A stretch of DNA of 64,000 nt from Metopolophium dirhodum. Lineage: Eukaryota > Arthropoda > Insecta > Hemiptera > Aphididae. Below are positions 1 through 13,759 of the stretch, piece after piece (positions within the stretch are counted from its first letter, which is position 1; every line of letters starts with the position of its first letter). Under the pieces are notes generated by a model. The model made no database searches and was not told the DNA's origin. It saw only the letters and a program-made list of their open reading frames with translations. Location: the NCBI RefSeq assembly GCF_019925205.1, contig NC_083560.1:7068001-7132000 (forward strand). Reading direction: 5' to 3'. Made by a program: the position numbers and the translations under genes.

Positions 1-1235
1 ATTATTCTACCTAAATTAAAATTTATTTTGTTCGTGACGCGTGTTTACATTAATATCTTTTATTTTGGGAAAAATATGACTTAAAAAAATAAATGGGTGG
101 TGCGGCTAAAAATATAAAATTACCACAAACTGCTCTAGAATCGAAAATAATTTCAGGTATGTTTAATAAACAGACAAAACTTGAGCCGGTAAGCAACCAG
201 TAAAAAAAAAAATATTATAATTTAAGATAATATTAATTTGTAAATATATCGTATACCTATATAAGAGTAATAGAGTATAGGCTATAAGTGATGAATCGGG
301 CAAAATTGATTCATATTTAATCAAAGATATCCTAATAAGCTACTAATATTTTTGTTTATCTATATAAATATTGTCATATAATAGTTTGTAGCATTTAACT
401 GATATAGGTACCCATACAATTGTTTTTATAAAATATCTGCTACCTTACATTTAAAAATGATGTTACCTAGTTAGTAAAAAGGGTACCATAAAAAAAAGTA
501 AGTAGATAATATGTGGTTGCGAGTGTTTTTTTTTTACCTACCCATTCAGGCCGGTCAAAACCTTTGCCCCCCCCCCCTCTATTCAGTCCCTAAAATATCC
601 AAATTTTCGTACTACACACATATAGTCCCGAATCGGTCAAATCTAAATTATTTCTAGATAAACAATAGTATACTATATAGGAACCACCGTTCACTAATAA
701 GCTGATAATAAAAAAAATAGCTACTCTCAATAATAACGAATAATAATAACTATAAGACGTAACAACACAAAATATTGTTTACTGTGTGCCTGTGCAGTAA
801 ATAATAATTAAAATGTGGCTTGGCAAAAAACCATTAAAATATAAATCGATTAGCATTTTTTGTTAGAATATTACGTAGGTACTACTTATTTTATATGACG
901 TACGTATACTTACGTTTTACGTTTTATTGTGAATTATAATGTATGGGTACAATGTATTATATGCAAAAAATATATTATAAGTAATATACATATTAAATTA
1001 ATAAAAAAAATAATAACATTATTTTGGTATCATGTTATATAATAGGTACCAAACTAACCACCTACGTACCAGCTAGGAATAATCTGTCCTTCCTCATGTT
1101 TGATATCAAATATCCCATTTGGTGAATTTTTGAAGAGGAAGTTTTACTCTTTTTAAAAAAATTATGTAACAATAAACAGGTTAAGGTAATATTAATTACT
1201 AGGTACATATGTCGGATAAGTAATCGAAATAAATA
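1..1235. other. AT-rich intergenic, no gene seen
   Basis: I see no open frame, splice pattern or RNA gene that can be supported here. The stretch is AT-rich with short homopolymers, including an 11-base C run at 567-577. It is probably old repeat debris. Confidence 0.5.
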
Positions 1236-1239
1236 ATGC

Positions 1240-2165
1240 TTCTATTTTCAACTTCTATCTTAAACAGTATCTGTTCCAGTGTGAAAGTGAATCTAGTTGG
1301 TGCATTCGTGAGGTGAACATTTATAATTCCAAGTACCTATCTAGTTTCCAAAAGCACCGGAAAAAAAGTTTAAGTAAAAACGGGAATTTTTACACAAAAT
1401 CGGTTTAAATTTATTTTGGTTTTTGGTGTAACTCTATAAAAAATGACCGTAGATACACGAAATTTTCACAGAATGATTAGCATTTTAAATAAAAACCTTT
1501 CAAAATTAATGACTCATGTAGAGCTATTTATGTATGCCTAATGCCTATGCATATTCAATTATTGTTCTTTAATAGTTTTTCATAAATAATGTCAATAAAA
1601 AATAAATGTTTGCACTGTCAAATCTTAAAAATATAATACAAGGTTCCTCGTAAGTTAAGAAATTAAAAAAAAATCATAAATACTCACAATAATTTTTTAA
1701 GAACGTCTGAAGTTTGAATTTTGTCAAAATTCGTAAAAATCAAGAAAGTATAATAATTATTTTGAATTAAAAATCCTTAAAAGTTTTTAATAAGCATTTA
1801 AATTTCAAATGTTGAATTTATTCTTATAGGCACAATTTTTTTTTATTAATTTTTATCAATGAATTTTGACAAAATTTATCAAATTTAAAATTTAATAATT
1901 ATTTTGTTGTTAAAAACTTATAGGATTGAAAATTTAAAACTAAGGTTCACGTAAATAGGTAAATATATAAATTACTTTATTCACAATAATATCATCAAAT
2001 ATACTTAGTAATATCATAGGCTGACTGATCGTTTTCGCTCAGAATCATTTTTCTTATACATTTATGATATTATATCATTGAATTCAAATTTAACACCACC
2101 TATTACAGTGACCCACTCGTAAACCTGCTGTACATCAGAGCGACATCCACTTACCCACTTTTTAT
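1240..2165 (+). repeat. Copy of the window's dominant dispersed repeat family
   Basis: The segment carries blocks that recur many times in the window: a head block around a call like GTGAATCTAGTTGG, a middle block with ATAAGCATTTAAA, and a tail block ending near CAGAGCGACATCCACTTACC. The same blocks occur at 20.6-23.5, 25.1-25.5, 25.9-27.3, 42.4-44.3 and 60.4-61.1 kb. No transposase is visible, so the class is unknown. Confidence 0.7.
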
Positions 2166-3520
2166 GTACTAAATGGACATATTTTGTAAATAATTAAGTA
2201 TAACATTTTAGTATAAGTTAATTAACTAATAGTATCTATGTAAAATAGGTGAATGAAAACTGTTAACAGTTTTAACTTATAATATAGAAAGTATTACTTT
2301 TTTTGAGTAAGAAATAAAGAAGTACCTATTTAATATTTTATTACATATAGCTAGGTTAGGTATGATATATATATGGATATAAAACATAATAAAGTTACTT
2401 GTTACGAATTTGATGTATTGTCGTCACCACCTTCTCTTCTATGGATATTTGAATTCTGATTCTATTGTTATTTCTTAACTAATATTTTTTAGCCTTTGTT
2501 CATATTTATTTTTTTTTTTTTTTTTGTTAAAAATGTACCAATTTGAATATTTAACAATTTAATAATTGCTTGTGAATTTGATTCAAGTAGTTCAGTTGAT
2601 CAAAAATATACATCTATAATTTGTTATATTTGAAAATACTAAACAACAGGCAAAAAAATAATTTCATATTAAATACTTAAATAATATTATTAAATAGTAA
2701 ACTTTAAAAAAAAATGGGGGGGGGGGGAATGTCTGCATCAAAAATAATAGTTATAGTACGTTAACATTTCTGAAAAATTAGTTTCGGTGGAAAGGAAAAA
2801 CGGCTTAAGTGATATTTTATACATTTTACAGGAGAGCCAAACAGCGGTTTTTTTCTGCTTTTTTTAAATTTTAATAATGTAATAAAAATGTATATTGTAA
2901 TAATAGAGCTTACGCCTAACATTTTTGGGAGTATGTCGCTTACGCTTTTTGGTGCTCACGCCTTATTTTTGTTATTAACTTGAATTTTGGTAGTTACAAC
3001 CAGCATAGTAATAATAATTTTATTATAATTTCATTTTACTCTATTTATTTAAAAATGAATAAAACGAAATTTATAGATATTGTCAATAATTATAATAACC
3101 AACAATTAATTAAAACCGATAAAAAATATTTAAAAATAATATTAAAAATTATTATAAGCAGCTGTGGTGGTTACGCTCAAAAATATTGTTTTGTCGCTTA
3201 AGCCTGTTATTTGGTGGTTACCCTTTAATTTGATAGATGGCATTTATGCCTTGCAACTATCGATTATTTTATTATCGAATATAACTTTGTAAATAATCAA
3301 CATATCGATAATTGGGTGAGCACAATCGATGCAAAATTATGTCCTTTGCGCCTTAATAAAAATAATAATTTTCGTCAAAAACGTTGTTTATGTCCTTTTT
3401 TCCTACCACTGTCGATATACTGACCACCTTTAAATTTTAAGAGTAACCGTTGGTTTACAATAATAATTTCTATTAATGTAACAATCAACATAGGATTGAG
3501 TATTTAAATACAAGACGTAT

Positions 3521-3602
3521 AAAATATCTTTATAATAATTATAAAGATATTTTAATTTATTTTATTTTACTAAAAAGCAATTATTGATTTTTAGTAAAAT
3601 GA
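3521..3602. repeat. Two adjacent short inverted repeats
   Basis: Positions 3521-3553 form an almost perfect palindrome: 16-base arms (AAAATATCTTTATAAT) around one central base. Directly after it, ATTTTACTAAAAA and its reverse complement flank a short loop to about 3598. The pair lies downstream of the Medea stop codon and could be a MITE remnant. Confidence 0.6.
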
Positions 3603-3982
3603 AAAAAATTTAAAGAAAAACAATGTCTCAAAATCAAATTATAGGTAAATAAATATAATATAGTCATAACTCATAATAATGGAAACCTGTTCCTCTACAC
3701 TTAAAGTAGATGTATATTGTAACCTTAAATATATATGACATTTAAAAATATTTAGGCCATGTTTGATTATAAACAGCTATTGTGTTAAAAAAATAAAAAA
3801 ATAAATTTATACAGGAAAAACTAAACAATTTTTACTAAGGCATTTAGTAGAAAAACATTTCATGTTTGAAAAACACCAAAACATGATAAATTAATGTTGT
3901 TTTACCAAACAACAAGCAACCATTTTTTCTTAAAGATAACTTATTAGTTACTACGTTTGAATATTTCGAGTTTCTGGATAAG

Positions 3983-6900
3983 TCAAGCTCTTGATGGACC
4001 ATCTATTTGCATTGAGTGTAACACTTCATCCAAAAGTTGTAAAGCTCGATGTAAATGAACCTTATAATAATTGTAATTACCAATTAAAGTTGTTTGTTAT
4101 ATTATTATTTCGTAACATAAAATTTATTATAATCATTTTAGAACTACATACTTCTATCCAGCATGGAGTCTCTTTAATGCTAGTTCGTAGATAGTCGGAA
4201 CCCCAACCTTTTACAAAACTTAATCTTAATATGCACAATCTTCTTAAATCGTCTACTCCAATACCTGCTGCAGCACTCAAGCCTTTAACAAAAGTAAAAA
4301 AATATAATTATAAATTGTATGATAGGCTGTAATACATTAAGTGAATAACAAAATAACATACTTATAGCTGGAGCAATACCTCCCACACTATGAGGTCCTG
4401 CTAAGTGTCCTGCAACTGCTGCTGCTTGAGCGACAGCTGCATTGTGAGCTGTTTCGGCTTGTTCACACATTTGTCTATAACACTGTCTAAGATCAAAAAC
4501 CTAAATAATTTAAAACATGTATCATATCAATAAAAACAAAAAAATAATTTATTATATTTCAGTTCTCAAAATACACTTAATACATACTTTAATGTATGCA
4601 TGAGGATACACTTTATGAACTGCATCTCCAGGCGCTCGTCCAGCTTCTGTATCTAAATAATATGACTGCACAAAAACTGAATTACCACTCTGACATTTTA
4701 ACCAAACATCTCCTTCTCCAATTAGATCTAGTTGGACACCTTTCCCAATATGCAATCTGTAAAGACCATTATTTATTAATGTTTTAAATCACTGGCTTAC
4801 ACTAATAACTAATATTATTAATTATTTTTACCTAGCTTTTTCACTTTGTTCTGTCCTTTGAACATTACTAAGGGCTCCCAGACAAAATCGATTAATACGG
4901 GAGGGATCGACATAACCATCAACAATGACATGAGGGATACTAGATGTAACCTTAAATGTTTCTCCAACTTGAGTATCTAATTCAAAGTAAGCAATTGAAC
5001 ACCAATATTCAGGAGCTGGCTGAGACGTTAATAAACCACTCAATCCCATTTCAGACGTTCCCCCTAGATGAACAATATAATTACATTCAAGATATATTTA
5101 AATATAATATAGCTCTAAAACAAAATATAAATGTTGGATGTGGTGGTTACACTAAATGTGTATAAGTGTAATTTGTACTGGTCGATTACCTGTTATTGTA
5201 CCAGGCATCGGGGCGGTAGGTCCTTGATAATTATGAGATGTCATTGTTGTTTGACTGGGTACTGTATGTTAAATAAAAATATTACTCAGTTTATTGTAAG
5301 TAATTGTATTAAAGAACAATATTATTACGTAAAATGTCTTCCTCTTGTCCTGGGAACATACTGAGATTTTGTAATGGCATGTTTGGTGGTTCTATAATAA
5401 AAAAGGTTATAAATTAGTACAACCTTATTTATAAAATTAGCAAAATGTTTTTATTAATTTATCTATTCTTTACTAGGCACAAAAGTGTAAGACAACTTAT
5501 AAGACGTATAGTTTAATAGTAATATATTTTCTATTAAATATACTATATAGATATGTAAATTCAAAAGCTTTATGTTATACATTTAAACTATGTTTTAATA
5601 ATATCTAGTACTTAACATTAACTACAAAAACAAATAAAATAAATAATAACACATAATTTTAGTTTTTAAGTATGAGTATTAATTTGTAACTCTCTATTTT
5701 CGCCACAAGAACAGCTTACAGAAGATAGATAATTTAAATGTATAATGTATAATTGTATATTTGTTTTTTTAAATAAAAAATAAAAAAAAACATTCAACAG
5801 GATAAATAATGTAAACAAATTAGAAAATATGAATTAAAAACCTTAAGAGGGCGGTACACCCACATACATTATCTGTGTCGTACAAACATATAACATAATA
5901 TATAACATAGCAAATTGAACGCTCAGCAGATCAAGCATAGCTGTTAATAAATTTAGAGAGAATTTACCTCTTATAAAATGAAAAGGTAAGATTATTATCT
6001 AGTGCAGTGGTCTTCAACCTTTTTGGACTCGCAACCCACTTTTATAGGACTACAATTTTCGCAACCCACGTATGCTTGGCATAAAAACAGTAAAAATGAT
6101 AAAATTGCTCAATGCTTTGTACAGTAGTACTACCTATTATAACTGAATAAATAAAAATTACATTTATGTAGGCAGAATATTTAATTATTATTAATTGAAT
6201 ATGTAAAGAATTCAAACAAAAAAATATAATAAAATAAAAATAAGACACAAAAAATTGAATGTGATGTTTGTCCTTGAATGTTTTCACATAATAAATTCCA
6301 AAGCGCTCACACTCACAGTACCTATCACACAGAAAATAAAATAATACAATTTAATTCATAGTATGAATAATAAACATAATATATTATTGTTGTTATACCA
6401 TTGCTATTGATAATAACTGATTAGTAAAAACGTGCATTATACTCAATGTTTACTCTATAACCATAGAGTATAATCTAAAATGATTAATCGTCAGCCACTG
6501 AGGCGCTGCAAATCATAGCCTGTGGCGTTTGCCAACGGAGGCTACGGTTATGTGTAGTCTCCACATGTGCTATTCACAAATTTGTCTACACATGTAACAT
6601 ATCAATAACGATGGCGGCAGTTGCCTCCTGAGAAAGTGGGTAGCCGCCGCTGACACTGGACACATGGAAGGGCAACCGTACTATGTAGTAATACAGTATA
6701 TCAGTATAATATTAATATTATATTCGCCTGTTGTGCACGGGCACTGGCCAGTCTCTTACTTATGGGCACCACGGTCTTGTTTAAAGACTGATACCGAGCA
6801 TGGTACACTCCATAGTCTATTCAATACATAATTTAAACATATATTTTATTTATTTCCCTTTTATAATAGTGTCTATATTTGAAAATATTAACACACAATA

Positions 6901-9900
6901 TTTTATAATTGAAATAATATTGATCATGTACTTTCTCTTATTTTCACCTTGCCTCCCCGGGAAAACCACCACTGATTAAACTAAATTTTTATTTTAAAAA
7001 TAAGACGTATCGCGACTCAATTGTAAAGCTTTTGCGACCCAAAAATGGGTCGCGACCCACCGGTTGAAGACCACTGATCTAGTGAACCTCAGAGGTTTGT
7101 TTTTTAGATTTTAATTTTAATGAAAGTTTTGAGTATTTTAAAATGTACAAACAATTTACAATTTTGAAATACTAATAACTCTATTCAATACTCTTGAATT
7201 AAAATTAAAATATAAAAAAAAAACCTATTCACTCTAATTTTTAAACAAACAGAGTTATGCATAACCTACTGAGCATACAATTTGCTGTTATGAGTTTGTA
7301 AGACAGAGAGAATGCATGCGAGTGTAGCGCACTCTTAAGAAAAATTATTTTTGATATAATTTTGCTGAATTTTTATAATTAATGAAGATGTGATAAACAA
7401 TATTCATTGAATAAAAATAAAAATTACTAAGAAAAAGTGCAGCTAATATTTTAAGGAATATTTTTCCTAACAAATTTTTTAAATGTATTTTTAACTTAAA
7501 ATTGAAAATTTTATTGTATAGATGTTATATTATAAATAAATTAATTAAAGCAGATAGAATCTTTCTGAAAAAAAAAAAAATACCAGAAATAATTAAATAA
7601 AGGAAAATTGTTGTAGTATACAATTTTTAAGTCAATGTTTTTCAAAATCTGAATTAAATCCTGACACATAAGAGGACGCTATACAGATATCTGTTGTCTC
7701 CATCTAACAAGTGCATAACATAGCCAGTTTATGCTCAGCAGATCAGGTTTAGCTCTGTTGGTTTAAAAATAAGAGTGAATTGACCTATTAAAAAACTTGA
7801 CGGTAAGAACATTCTCTGTGTCTGTATGTGGGTATTTTTTAAGATAACTCAGTTTTTAAGTGAGTTATGAGGATTATTAATTTAAGCTATTTGATATACA
7901 CTTAACTTCCTACAAAATTAAACTATTGTAAAAAACCCACATATAAACACAGATAATGTTAGTAATAATAGGTTTCATAATAGGTTGATTCACTCTAATT
8001 TTTGAACTAAAGGAGCTAAACATGATCTGCTGAGTGTAAATTTGCTATGTTACGCACTTGTGAGACAGTGATGAGTGATAGCAAATGGCTGTGTAGTGTA
8101 TAGTGCCCTCTTAAGTTTAAAACATAAATAATCATATAATATAAGCAGTTATATCATTGAAAATTATATCAATAGATATTTGATAGGTAGTTAACTCAAG
8201 AGAATGTAAATGATAAATAGACAATTTAAAAATATAACCAAAATTGTACCTTAATACAAATGATAATAAAAAATAAATAATAAGGTAAATATTTCATAAA
8301 TTAATTTTAATAATTATTAATTATGTTTATATTAGGTATGTCAGTACCCACGTTAACTTACTATTAGTAAAGGAACTTACCATTGGAGGGTATATGTGAT
8401 GGTGTACCTGAAATCCAATTCTTACATGATTCAGTCTTAACATGTACTTGAGAATTTAAACCAATTTGATGACTAGGACGTTGTTGCTGCTGTAGTATAA
8501 GCCCAAACAAACCAATATCTCCTACAAATAATTATGTTCTACTAATGACTACACATGCAAAACTATAGTAAAATTCTAAAATATAAAATAATTAATCTCA
8601 ATATAAATCTTAATATCTAAATATTTGAAATATAGAAAATATTAATCCATCAATTACTCATCATTGTCATGTAATTAATATTTTATAAATTTAAATATAT
8701 TTCCACAGTTAATTCTTACCAGCAGCTTGAGGGACAGTTGATTGTTGAGAAACATCAGTGGCTGGATTTTGTTGGTGATATAAAGAAGGTAAGTGATGTT
8801 GTACAATTGCAGCTGGGCTGTTTTCAGATGCATCACTGCTAACTTGACTAAAATCAGGTGGCGAGGGAGACATTCCTTCCTCACCAGCTGTATATTCATC
8901 TCTTAGGCCAGAACCATTAGTAGATGTGCCACTTTGTAGTGTTAGAGCACTTAAATCTAAATAGTTACTAGACATAATAAATAATCATAACAATATAAGT
9001 AAATAATTAATATTACCTATGCATGGCGACACAATCCGTTCATAATGATATGGATTAACACACACAGAATCACGTCTTTTGTCAAAAGCATATTGACAAT
9101 ACTTTAAGTGCTTGAGTTCATTTTTATGTAAATCTGGCCATCGCCAGATTCTTGCGTATATTACATGTGGAAAAAATTTACGTCCAGCTACCTATAACAA
9201 AATAAAACTTAGATTATAAATAATAGTCACTATTTATATAATAGGTAATTAATTAATTATTGAGATATTTAATTTCTAAAATAATAATTAGAACCTGCAA
9301 ATACCAAGTACATTTTGGTTTTTCTGATAACAAATAACTATTCAATAAAATGTACAAGTAAACTCAATTTTTCAATCGTCAAATTCTAAGATATTAAAAA
9401 ATTCAAATCACTCACCTGTAACCGTCCGTCTAATGTTCTTTGTATTGTAACACATTTACTTGGAAGTGAACCATTAGTGGTTATAGCTATAATAAGACTA
9501 TCTAATTCTTCTCTTTTTTCCTAAGTAATTAGTTAAACATTAATTATTTATAAGCTACACAATTATAAGAATATATTGAATTGAATAATAATATATCTAG
9601 ATAAGATCTCATCTACTAAAATTTACAACTTACATTAGGCAGCTCAGGTAATAGCAAAACTTAATTTTAATTTTCCCTTAAATAGTTACCTTTAACTTTT
9701 TAACCAGTGACTCAATGGCTCGTTTGGCAAATGCTTCTTTTTCCCATCCTTGTCGATGGCACATCAAACTGTGTACTATACTCAAACAGGCATCAGCTGA
9801 CGTTGGTGCAGTTGATTGTTGTATTTCACTAGCTTAAATTCAGAAAATAAAAAAGGTAATAAGATGAATAAATACAACCACTCCAGAGTGTACGACAGTT

Positions 9901-10771
9901 AAGTTTATAAAAAAACATTCCTTTAGAAATATGTTTCAATAGAAACTGAAATCGCCAGTAAATTGAATTATGAAGAAGTTCTTGACAAATTTCCCGACAT
10001 AAAAGCAAGGTTATAAACAAAATTATTTTATTTTTTTTTTATTATTATTATTAATCATTATTTTGAAATACCTAATGCATAAGGTAATGTATTAGGTAAT
10101 CTATTAGGTATACTAAAAATGTTTACTATTGTAATAATATAAGGAGTCAAGAGTTATATACTTGTGGCTAAAAATTTTATTTTTTGTTTTGCTCTAAACC
10201 TAATTACCATTTTTTAGATTATTTCCCGAATCTTATTAAAAAATATTAAAAACTGTGAGTATGTAGCCAGAGGGCGGCGCACCGCTTGTGTTCTGCCACA
10301 GGATAAACAATTGCTCGGTACCGCTATGCGACGACCACCGAAGTCATTTAGACCGATGGTCAAAAATATTTTCAGATATTGTTAGTATGGTATAGTGACG
10401 TATAAGTCATAATATATATTATGTATTATGACTTATACGCGTCTCCTTCACCGAGCGTTACGTTGAAATCCCACAGGTGCAAAAAAATAATTCCGAGAAG
10501 TCGACCGATAGGTACGTCAGTAACGTTAGACGCTCGCGCGTTATCGTATGTCAAATAAACGGTATCTGAGCATTAACCAAAGTACGGTTTGTTACGGTTT
10601 AGTATAACCGTTAATTGTTATTAGGCAATTGTTAATGTGCGAAAAAAGTCTATGGTCTAAAGTATGGAACGTACTTGGTTGATGAGCCGGCGGTTGTTGT
10701 ACTTGTGCTGGTCGAGGAGGAGCTTGTGCATACCGTCCCGACATCATAACATTGCGCGCGTCGTTATCCAT
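3983..10771 (-). CDS. Med: Medea, the Smad4 co-Smad of TGF-beta/BMP signalling
   Basis: This is the common-mediator Smad that binds receptor-activated Smads and carries them to target promoters in the nucleus. Thirteen coding exons join in phase: 10771-10675, 9832-9690, 9520-9416, 9191-9017, 8956-8720, 8521-8381, 5391-5329, 5261-5190, 5063-4832, 4756-4588, 4500-4362, 4282-4152, 4060-3983, giving about 593 residues (human Smad4 has 552). The MH1 DNA-binding domain spans about residues 40-172 and keeps all four expected zinc ligands, C103, C147, C159 and H164. The MH2 domain starts near 352 (EYWCSIAYFE) and runs to the C terminus. As in other co-Smads there is no C-terminal SSxS phosphorylation motif. 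The linker is Gln/Ser/Pro-rich. The start is the first ATG of an N-terminal Gln/Pro-rich exon. The linker exon at 5391 has an alternative donor at 5362 that also keeps frame (30 instead of 63 bases). An odd point is GRKFFPH where most Smad4 proteins have GRKGFPH. Confidence 0.97.
5847..7334. mobile_element. TTAA-flanked MITE split by a hAT element
   Basis: Inverted ends GAGGGCGGTACACC and its partner ending GTGTAGCGCACTC are each bordered by TTAA (5843-5846 and 7335-7338). Removing the hAT copy at 6005-7076 and one copy of its duplication restores a single element of about 0.4 kb. TTAA targets suggest piggyBac-type mobilisation, which is inference. It lies in the large Medea intron. Confidence 0.7.
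6005..7076. mobile_element. Non-autonomous hAT element with exact 8-bp duplication
   Basis: The ends CAGTGGTCTTCAACC and GGTTGAAGACCACTG are perfect inverted repeats, and ATCTAGTG occurs on both sides (5997-6004 and 7077-7084). This is the hAT hallmark. No transposase frame remains. It is inserted into an older TTAA-flanked MITE, so it is the younger element. Confidence 0.93.
7672..8110. mobile_element. Second TTAA-type MITE in the same Medea intron
   Basis: The ends GAGGACGCTATA and its partner near TATAGTGCCCTC match the family at 5847, 54462 and 62743. The right flank is TTAA and the left flank is ATAA. The interior is inverted-repeat-like with no coding frame. Confidence 0.7.
10250..10560. 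repeat. Dispersed repeat in Medea intron 1/5' flank, with palindrome
   Basis: The block containing CTCCTTCACCGAGC and CGTTACGTTGAAA recurs in reverse orientation at about 25791-25925, so it is a repeat and not Medea sequence. At 10392-10440 it holds a hairpin-forming pair, CGTATAAGTCATAATA and its reverse complement. It sits inside intron 1 of Medea. Confidence 0.65.
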
Positions 10772-12590
10772 TTGACGGTTTTCGAAACTAATTACCTAAT
10801 CGGAAGTAAATAAAAACAACGAAGAATTATACCACGTCACAACCTCCAACCGCCAAAATTCGCCCCACAAACATACGGTTGTTATCAATATTGTGGACGG
10901 TTTATCTTATATCATCACAGTATTATACAACTTCTGAGGGGCTTGGTGAACAGGTGATTACACCGTACAGGTGAAGTAATAATATTATACGGCATTTATT
11001 GCACAGATATCCCTGTATACAACATACCTACTATACAGGTGATGTCTGTGATTTGTTGTCGTTGCAGGGGGCGGAGGGTTCCACTCTCCCGAAATGTTTA
11101 AAAGGAGAACAAGAGTTTTTATGTTTTGAACGTAAAAATGATTATTGTTACGACTACAGTATCCAAGTAAAAAAAAATGTAGGACCCTCCCCCCGAAACT
11201 GTTTATCAGTTACGGCCTTGTGACTGTGTGAATTGGCCGAATAGGGTGATTGTAGCCTTGAACACGGTCTCCAGGGCATATTATGTGAAATAGGAATGGT
11301 AAACAGGTCCACCCCGCAAACCGTGTCAGTATAGGCACTAATAACGTTTTAGTAATACGTGTAAGCCAAACCAAGTCCAATATCATGTTAGTGCCCTGGG
11401 CTGTATTCCATGTTTTTCGGGGGTTCATACTTCCTGATCATAGGGAAGCCCGATGTCGGCGGCGGTAAAATGACGGTAGCATCTTGAAACCGATAGCTAC
11501 ATACGAGGGGGAGGGGGCATGCAAAGTACTGAAGTTAGCACCCCCCCCCCCCCCATGACCTATTTTTGTTTATACCAGGCATTCGATGCACACCTAGAGA
11601 CCAACGGGCCAGCGACGAGTCACCGCGTATCCGTCTAGAGTCGTGATTCCTGTTCCACAGCCATCTGAGCGTCTCGAGGATTGATGTGGAAGTCCGACTC
11701 GCTCCGGCTAAACGCATATTATTAATATAATATTGATCCTAATTGACAGGTTCCTAGAAGTTTGTGTCAAAATTAACGCACAGTTAAATTGTATATAATA
11801 TATCATACGATTTCACTATTATGCTGTCAAACAATTAATAATACTAATAGGGATGACCAAAATGGAGGACATCAATGCGTTATTGTAATTTAACTACTAT
11901 AGTATTTTCCCATCTATTGTAAGGTGCAATTATTATAGAAATAAGATTACAGATTTACAAAAACCAAAGTACAAAATATTTTATAATTTATATGCCTCAA
12001 CATATTTGTATAATTATACCAACCACAGTTGATAAATATTAATTATTAGTGGTGGATGTATGCTCAGTGCTCGTGTAAGGCTCTACATACAACTAATATG
12101 GCAGTATAAATTTCAAATTGTATATTATATAAAACTTTATTTTATAACCAATATAAACTGATAACTTTTAACACATTATATGTTTAAACCAAAGTGTCAA
12201 TCACTTGACTAAGTTCTTAAAATAATATTGAAATATAGTTCACACTTAGTGCCAAATATAAAATATTACTAAATTTAATTAATACTATTTGCCAATGAAT
12301 AATAAATAGTAATTTTACGTCAATGACTATCTATCAGTATTTTTAATTCTAGTTATAAAGCTTTATCACTAATCTTTAAACCTCGTCTTATGACATACAT
12401 TTTATAAGGCATTAATTCTGAAGCATTTGATATTTGACTCTACAACACTGTATAACAAATAAATTTAAACAAGAAATAATTTAGTTTAAAAAGTGTACAA
12501 ATTATACAGTATAATAACTGGGAATAATAATAAAAAAAAATTAATAACGTGGTTTTACTCATAGTTAAATTTATTATAGTATTGTCATAG
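10772..12590. other. Medea 5' flank and intergenic spacer
   Basis: The spacer lies between the Medea start codon and the cytochrome c 3' end. The first few hundred bases are less AT-rich and must hold the Medea promoter and 5' UTR. A possible 5' UTR acceptor (ATTAG) lies just upstream of the ATG on the minus strand. A 16-base or so C run lies near 11541-11555. Short frames at 10999-11717 look spurious in composition, so I call no gene. Confidence 0.4.
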
Positions 12591-12599
12591 GTACTGACA

Positions 12600-13759
12600 T
12601 TACTTGGTAGCTTTTTTCAAATAAGCAATAAGGTCTTTTCTTTCATCTTCTTTCTTAATGCCAGCAAACACCATTTTGGTGCCAGGTATATATTTCTTGG
12701 GATTTTCTAAGTACTCAAATAATGTTTTTTCATTCCATGTGATACCTATAATCAAAAGTTCAAAACAAATATATAAATTATCCAAGGTTATAAAAAGTTT
12801 AGATAAAGATAATTTCATCAGTGGCATATGTTTTCAAAAATATTAAAATGAGTTTTAATATCTGCTCTTAAATATTCAAATGGTTTAGTTTTTCATAAAA
12901 TTTCAACTTAAGAAAGAATGAAGAAGGGGCATTTCATAAAATGTAAGTACATTGATCAGTTTGATCTTTAAACAATTACCTATAAATAATATATTAAATT
13001 TACAATTTAAGACATTTAAAAAAATCACTTGTAACAATGTTAAAAGTTGAAAGCTTAAATGACAATTAACAAAATACATTATTTTCCAAATAATAACTGT
13101 TATAACTAAAATAGTTAGGTATACAGGGTTTCCCGCGAGGATTTACCTATTGGGGTATCTCCTGAGATAATAAATATATCATAAATATATTTTTTGATTA
13201 GACTCACAGAAACAAGGATTACATAATATATTTTATTTTTTAATTTAATTTACCTATTTTTTCAGTAAAAAAAGAAAAAGTAACAAATTTATTTTGTTAT
13301 TTGTTTATTATTGAAACAATTGAAGATAGCTATTTTCTAGAGTTTATTTTTCCAAAAATGTTGACCTTTCAACATTTTATTTTCATTGATCTTATGATTT
13401 TTAATCATTTTTTTTTATTTATATTATGTAAAACGGAAAAAAAAACTGTTGAGCGAGTCCCCCTCTACGGCTAATGGATATATCCTCACTGGACACCCTT
13501 TATAATAAAAGCATATTTACCCTTTCGTTTATTGGCATCAGTATAAGTATAACCAGCAGCTTCACCGGTTTTACGTCCAAATAAACCGTTCAAGTTGGGT
13601 CCAACTTTGTGTTTGCCGCCCGACTCCACCGTGTGGCATTGAGAGCATTTTGTTTGGAATACCTTGAAATCACATAAATATTTAATATTAATTTAGTTTA
13701 AATAATAGGCGTAGGTACCCGAAAACACTTACTTTGGCTCCTTTTACTGCGTCACCCAT
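12600..13759 (-). CDS. Cyt-c: Cytochrome c (mitochondrial electron carrier)
   Basis: This haem protein of the intermembrane space carries electrons from complex III to complex IV and can trigger apoptosome assembly in many animals. Three coding exons join in phase: 13759-13733, 13662-13521 and 12745-12600, giving 104 residues, a normal animal length. The haem attachment motif CSQCH lies at residues 15-19. The axial methionine is in the GTKMVFAG block, and the TWNEKTLFEYLENPKKYIPG core is intact. The third exon ends at TAA. A further intron lies in the 5' UTR: acceptor just before 13795 and donor next to 13981, so transcription starts upstream, probably in the 14.0-14.2 kb region. No stop or frameshift is seen, so this is a real gene and not a retrocopy. 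Confidence 0.97.

Noticed and set aside
4596..4787. Plus-strand frames across 4.0-5.4 kb
   Set aside because: They are antisense to Medea MH2 exons, whose minus-strand reading matches Smad4 throughout.
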